Below are positions 60,418 through 64,000 of a stretch of 64,000 nt of DNA, one piece after another. Positions within the stretch are counted from its first letter, which is position 1, and each line of letters begins with the position of its first letter. The translations under genes and the position numbers were made by a program. The notes beneath the pieces are model-generated. The model searched no databases and had not been told where the DNA came from. It saw only the letters and a program-made list of their open reading frames with translations. Source of the stretch: Magnolia sinica (Eukaryota > Streptophyta > Magnoliopsida > Magnoliales > Magnoliaceae); assembly GCF_029962835.1 (NCBI RefSeq), contig NC_080577.1, positions 23,480,501 through 23,544,500 on the forward strand, given 5' to 3'.

Positions 60418-63400
60418 AAAAAAAACTCTGAAGCCTGGAAATTGCAGTTAACATGATGAGTTTAACATGGTCCAAAGAGGTGATACGGAGAATGGTATGC
60501 CATACCTTAACAAAGACTTGGGTAGCACGAGCAAGAGCATTATTCGCAAGCTCCATGCTTCCACTGGCTTCCATGCATAATACATATCGGATCCAGTATT
60601 CAGGATAATTGGCGCAAGCGATTAGACATCTTTCATATAACTTGACAACCTAAAATGCCATAAACAATTAACAAGTCTCGTCCACTGTGGTTTGCATATA
60701 GAAATCTGGCAATGAAGAGATATGCACAAGGAGTACTCAGTTGGCTGATCAGGGAGTCCCCTAAATACGAAAGAAGGGGCACTCCTTGCCTGATAGATAG
60801 ATGGTTAAGTAGATAACAGGAGACCTGCATGTATGAGATTGGAATTTTAAAAGAACCATATCTACTATGCAAACACATCATGAACCTTGAATGTCCATTG
60901 ACAAATAAGAGATGGAAGTACTTAGCCTCATAAGCCCATGCTCTAGCCTTGGATCAATTTCCCGTTCTAAAGGTGACTTCGTCCAACACTTTAGCCAATA
61001 AGCATATAATGCAGCGAATATGACTCAACTGTAAGCTCATGACCATTTCAAGCAGTGCTGAGCACATTCTTCACAAGTAAGATGACTAAAACCTATGACA
61101 GAGTAAGAAAGCAAACAAGAAGACATGAAGCCATAGAGACTTGCCTTGTTAAAGTCATCTCCTCCTTCAATGAAATCCAGATAGCTGTGCCAATTGTTGA
61201 GCTGTGCATCATCGAGGGGCCTTACATGGAAGTAAGGCCTCCTAATAGCTGTTTCAAAATCAATGATCTTAGAATCGAACTCTTTAGCTGTCTTATACAT
61301 CTCTTCCCTAATGGCGACATACTTCTCCAACTCCTCTGCTTCTGTTAAGCCTGCACTTACAGGTTTGGGAGATTGTTCCACACCATCAGGCTGAACCTCG
61401 CCTTGATCTCCTTCACCAACAGTCTCTAGGCTTGCAGCTACCACGGCAGCTTCCTCAGCAGTCCGAATTTCTGATAAAGGCCGACTTCCAGCCAACTCCT
61501 TGAAGCTGTCACACCAACAGCACCAAGACACTGATCAGAGGGAATGATGTAAAATATAGCATATATCCCACCCACCAAAAAAAAAAGAAAAAAAGAAAAA
61601 AGAAAAAGAAAAAAGATGAAGTTATAATTGTCTCAATAAAATTGTTCGATACTTTTTTAGGAGGGAGAAAAAAAAAAGAAAGAAAGATCAGTTTTGGTTC
61701 ATAATTAAGCTCCCAGCCTGCCACTGACAAATGGATTTAATTACAGAATTTTGGGGAGAAATGAGTTACTAGGAGTGGTGGCAAGATTCTTCATAGAGAT
61801 GTACCCGCCAAATAGGATGTAGAGTCGATTCCTTTCCTCAACATATTTAGGCCTTCATCAATTGTATTGATCAGCCACCCAAATCGTTACCGGATGAGGT
61901 GGTTGAAAGATTTGATGGAAATGAACATGCACAGTGGCACACCAAAAGTCTTTTCCCAGTGCCTCTCAATGGTGGTAGCAAGGTTGGAGCATTTGAAAAG
62001 AGATTTCTTATGAAACAATGATAGCATAAATATCATTTGGTACGTAGGGTAGGGATCTATAAAGCAGACAGAGGTTGAAGGCTTCATGTAAGTAGGTTGA
62101 AGGTCTTCGGAGATGAGAAAAGGGAATTCGGAATAGAATTAATATAGGGTGTAAACAGTAGGTGCATATTGCAGGTCAATGAAGGAGGATTTGTAGATGT
62201 GGCCTGGTGTTTACGAGTAGTCTCCAGGGCTGGCAAAGCTACTACTAGGGCAGAGAGTCCCTTTACAAGGAAGATTCATTTTCAAGGAAGAAACAGTTAT
62301 GGGATTATACTTTGGAAAGATATTTGGTGTTGCCAAAGTCCCCAGATTGTCATTTTTCCAAAGTTGTACCAACTTGGGGATTGCAGAACTGCCAGCACCT
62401 GCATTCCTCTGCGGCTTTGTTTAACAGAACACCAACATGTAAACACATATCAGGGAAGAATCGGAGCAAAAGGGTATGGTCACACAACACAGGCATGTGC
62501 AAACCATCAAGAGAAAACCAACAAATGAAACAGTTCCAAGACATCTTGAAACCACAAATTAATCGCATCACATCTTTACTGTGGTTCCTTGACCCAAACA
62601 ATACACCCATTAGACAATCAGTAGTTCTTCTGGAAGCTCCTATCATCAAATCTTGCTGCTGTGGAATGATTTCCACAGCATAAACTAATTACAGTTGCTT
62701 ACAGTCGCGTCCCCCAAAGCAAACTAAGATCTCCAACATAATGGACTCCACACAATCTTTCCATTGCAGCCCCAAAACAATGAATGCAGATGGCATGACA
62801 TACGTGTGGATTAGGAAATGAAAGAAGCACGACCACTACAAGCACTACTAAGCAAAAAATGTAAATGCAAATCACTGAGCAGAGGAATTGCCTGTTAAAA
62901 TAGCGATCAAGTTGTTGAATAGGATTCTCCAATATCCTTGTGTAGATCATGGCCAAGTGACTCCACTCTTGCTGTGAATATTCATATTCAATATATTTAT
63001 CCCAGAGAGGATAGGATAAGTAATCAGTTCCAACATATGCCAATCCTCGTTCAAACAGCCTGAAACACCATGCGAATTTGTAATCTGGTTATCGTACATG
63101 CATAAACATCCTGACCAATGAGAAGCCATCCATAAATGGGATACAGTGACGCTAATGTTGAATGAGAAGGGACAAATCACTCTAACAGCATATGACACTT
63201 AGCTGCAAATACACTGCATTTACCTTCCTGAAAAAACCATACTATGTCCGTGAAAGGAGCAGATCATAGAGGCCATCTCAGCCTTTAGCTGAACGTGATC
63301 TTCCCAGCAGCATTTTGTATATTGATGTACCGATGATAGCCTCAAGAATGTCAAAGTTAAAGACAGCAGCAAATCGCACAGTACTACATGACTACTAAAC

Positions 63401-63946
63401 AAGCCTTTTGGAAAAGAAGAGGGGAAGGGTACAATGAGGCCATAACAACACAATTAGATCCTAAAAGAAAATAGAAACAGCTACAGAACTTAGTAGCCTC
63501 AAAATGAAGGGTTTGCACATTAGAAAAAAATATTTCTAAAGTGCATTCCCGGCAAACCTTCCGCCATACATGTGAGGTATCACTGTTGCAAGCATACCAA
63601 AATAGGGTTAGAAAGCAATTCAAAATCACAAGCAATTTTCATCATAATGACAGTCAACCAAGAGAGTCTTCAACCTGAAAAACTAGCAATACAAAGAGAG
63701 AAGTGGATGGTATTACCTCCGAACAGTATCTGGATCTCCATATGTTAAAATAGCAAACATGCAATAGTGCAACCAAATGTCCACAGAATAGGTCACAGAT
63801 TGAACTGCTCGCTCGTACACCTCCACAACTTTGTCAACAGCACCCAAACGTGCCTCATTATCCGCATACTTCTTCCAATACCCATAACACAGGGGGAACT
63901 CTACTAAAAATGCATCGTATACTTTCCGGATTTTTAATATGTTGTC
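52491..63946 (-). CDS. PRP39: Pre-mRNA-processing factor 39 (PRP39-like), C-terminal 631 residues; 5' end outside window
   Basis: PRP39 is a HAT-repeat (half-TPR) nuclear protein of the U1 snRNP that acts in 5' splice-site selection. Exons, in transcript order: 63717-63946, 62892-63059, 61145-61505, 60506-60649, 59414-59566, 59211-59327, 58551-58631, 58289-58438, 57548-57841, 54762-54869 and 52491-52580 (TGA 52491-52493). They total 1896 bp and every junction keeps frame. HAT signatures include [59 protein letters not shown] and [17 protein letters not shown] Glu/Ala-rich insert (about 61360-61480) separates two repeat groups, as in plant PRP39. The tail (the last three exons) is rich in Q, Y, A, P and G. 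Most introns are GT-AG; two are GC-AG. Roughly 200 N-terminal residues would lie to the right, judging from the usual length. Confidence 0.95.
54870..57547 (-). other. Long intron of PRP39 holding a miniature element
   Basis: GT-AG borders (CAACAG|GTACAT and TTTTCAG|GCTGGG). 2678 bp, contains the PIF/Harbinger-like element 56406-57176. The remaining sequence (54870-56400) shows nothing recognisable. The next intron, 52581-54761, is also long (2181 bp) and has no recognised element. Confidence 0.85.
56406..57176. mobile_element. PIF/Harbinger-like MITE in a PRP39 intron
   Basis: 771 bp. Starts GGGGTCATTTGGAAGCCTGT and ends, read inverted, GGGGTGGTTTGGATGCTTGT. Flanked by TTA on both sides (56403-56405, 57177-57179). 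A half foldback module lies inside (TCATGTGGTCCATTTGATG near 56808 to CACATCATGGTGGGTCC near 56919). Confidence 0.8.
59787..60327. mobile_element. PIF/Harbinger-like MITE in a PRP39 intron
   Basis: 541 bp. Starts GGGCCTGTTTGGTTTGATG and ends AACCAAACAGACCC. Flanked by TAA on both sides (59784-59786, 60328-60330). The centre (about 59930-60175) is a complete compact foldback module whose arms begin GTGGGCGCCACAATGATGTG and end CATACATCATGGTGGGGCCC. It is a relative of 4559-5159. Confidence 0.85.
60386..60415. repeat. (GA)n microsatellite in a PRP39 intron
   Basis: About 14 GA units, placed 100 bp from the splice donor of the exon at 60506-60649. Confidence 0.9.
60650..61144 (-). other. GC-AG intron of PRP39 (between the third and fourth exons shown)
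   Basis: Donor AACAAG|GCAAGT, the consensus for GC donors; acceptor TTTTAG|GTTGTC. Phase 0. No alternative GT keeps D-F-N-K joined to V-V-K-L. Confidence 0.9.
61506..62891 (-). other. GC-AG intron of PRP39 (between the second and third exons shown)
   Basis: The coding junction must be ...TTTAAC AG / C TTCAAG (F-N-S-F-K). It needs the donor CAG|GCAATT at 62891-62890; the next GT downstream would break the frame. Acceptor GACAG. Confidence 0.8.
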
Positions 63947-64000
63947 CTGCAAAAGGGGGAAAATAGGTGGGTTAGCTTTATTAAAATAATTAATAATAAT

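Noticed and set aside
61575..61690. Purine-rich tract as a regulatory element
   Set aside because: A simple A/G-rich run inside an intron of PRP39, on the + strand; no further evidence.

Overview
This is a plant nuclear genome window of about 64 kb. It carries two spliced protein-coding genes, a polyphenol oxidase and a PRP39-type U1 snRNP factor. The rest is mostly transposable elements. My best guess for the source is a woody magnoliid (Magnoliales/Laurales type). That rests on a very abundant foldback module with flanks of the type GGGCCCACCATGATGTATG, which I associate from memory with that group. The plant assignment is firm; the clade is not.

Layout. 1-3003: one long terminal repeat of a Ty3/gypsy-type element in + orientation, cut by the window edge. 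3004-12219: gene-free sequence packed with miniature inverted-repeat elements. These include a 2-kb Mutator-like element with perfect 9-bp target duplications (9361-11368), a 520-bp relative (8054-8573) and a PIF/Harbinger-like element (4559-5159). 12220-27777: an old, decayed Ty3/gypsy element (Tat/Ogre-like) on the minus strand, split by a younger Ty1/copia element (SIRE/Maximus-like, 14530-23203, + strand, 5-bp duplication AAATC). The copia element has lost reverse transcriptase and most of integrase but keeps an extra 3' reading frame. 27778-38214: gene-free, with more miniature elements, a hAT-like element (32334-32918) and simple repeats. 38220-41250: a solo LTR on the minus strand, related to the LTR at the window start, with matching AAATG duplications. 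41256-46400: a repeat island made of a 67-bp tandem array and a 21-bp minisatellite that changes strand several times and surrounds a foldback palindrome.

47101-50964 (+): a two-exon chloroplast polyphenol oxidase of 586 residues, apparently complete, with a 2.1-kb intron that contains foldback elements. 52491-63946 (-): eleven exons giving the C-terminal 631 residues of a PRP39-like pre-mRNA processing factor. Its 5' end lies beyond the window. Two of its introns use GC-AG borders and two contain PIF/Harbinger-like miniature elements with exact TTA/TAA duplications.

The two genes are convergent, with about 1.5 kb between their stop codons. I see no functional link between them. No tRNA, rRNA or CRISPR is supported. 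The most unusual material is the 41.3-45.9 kb repeat island, and the foldback module that recurs inside elements with different termini and target-site types.
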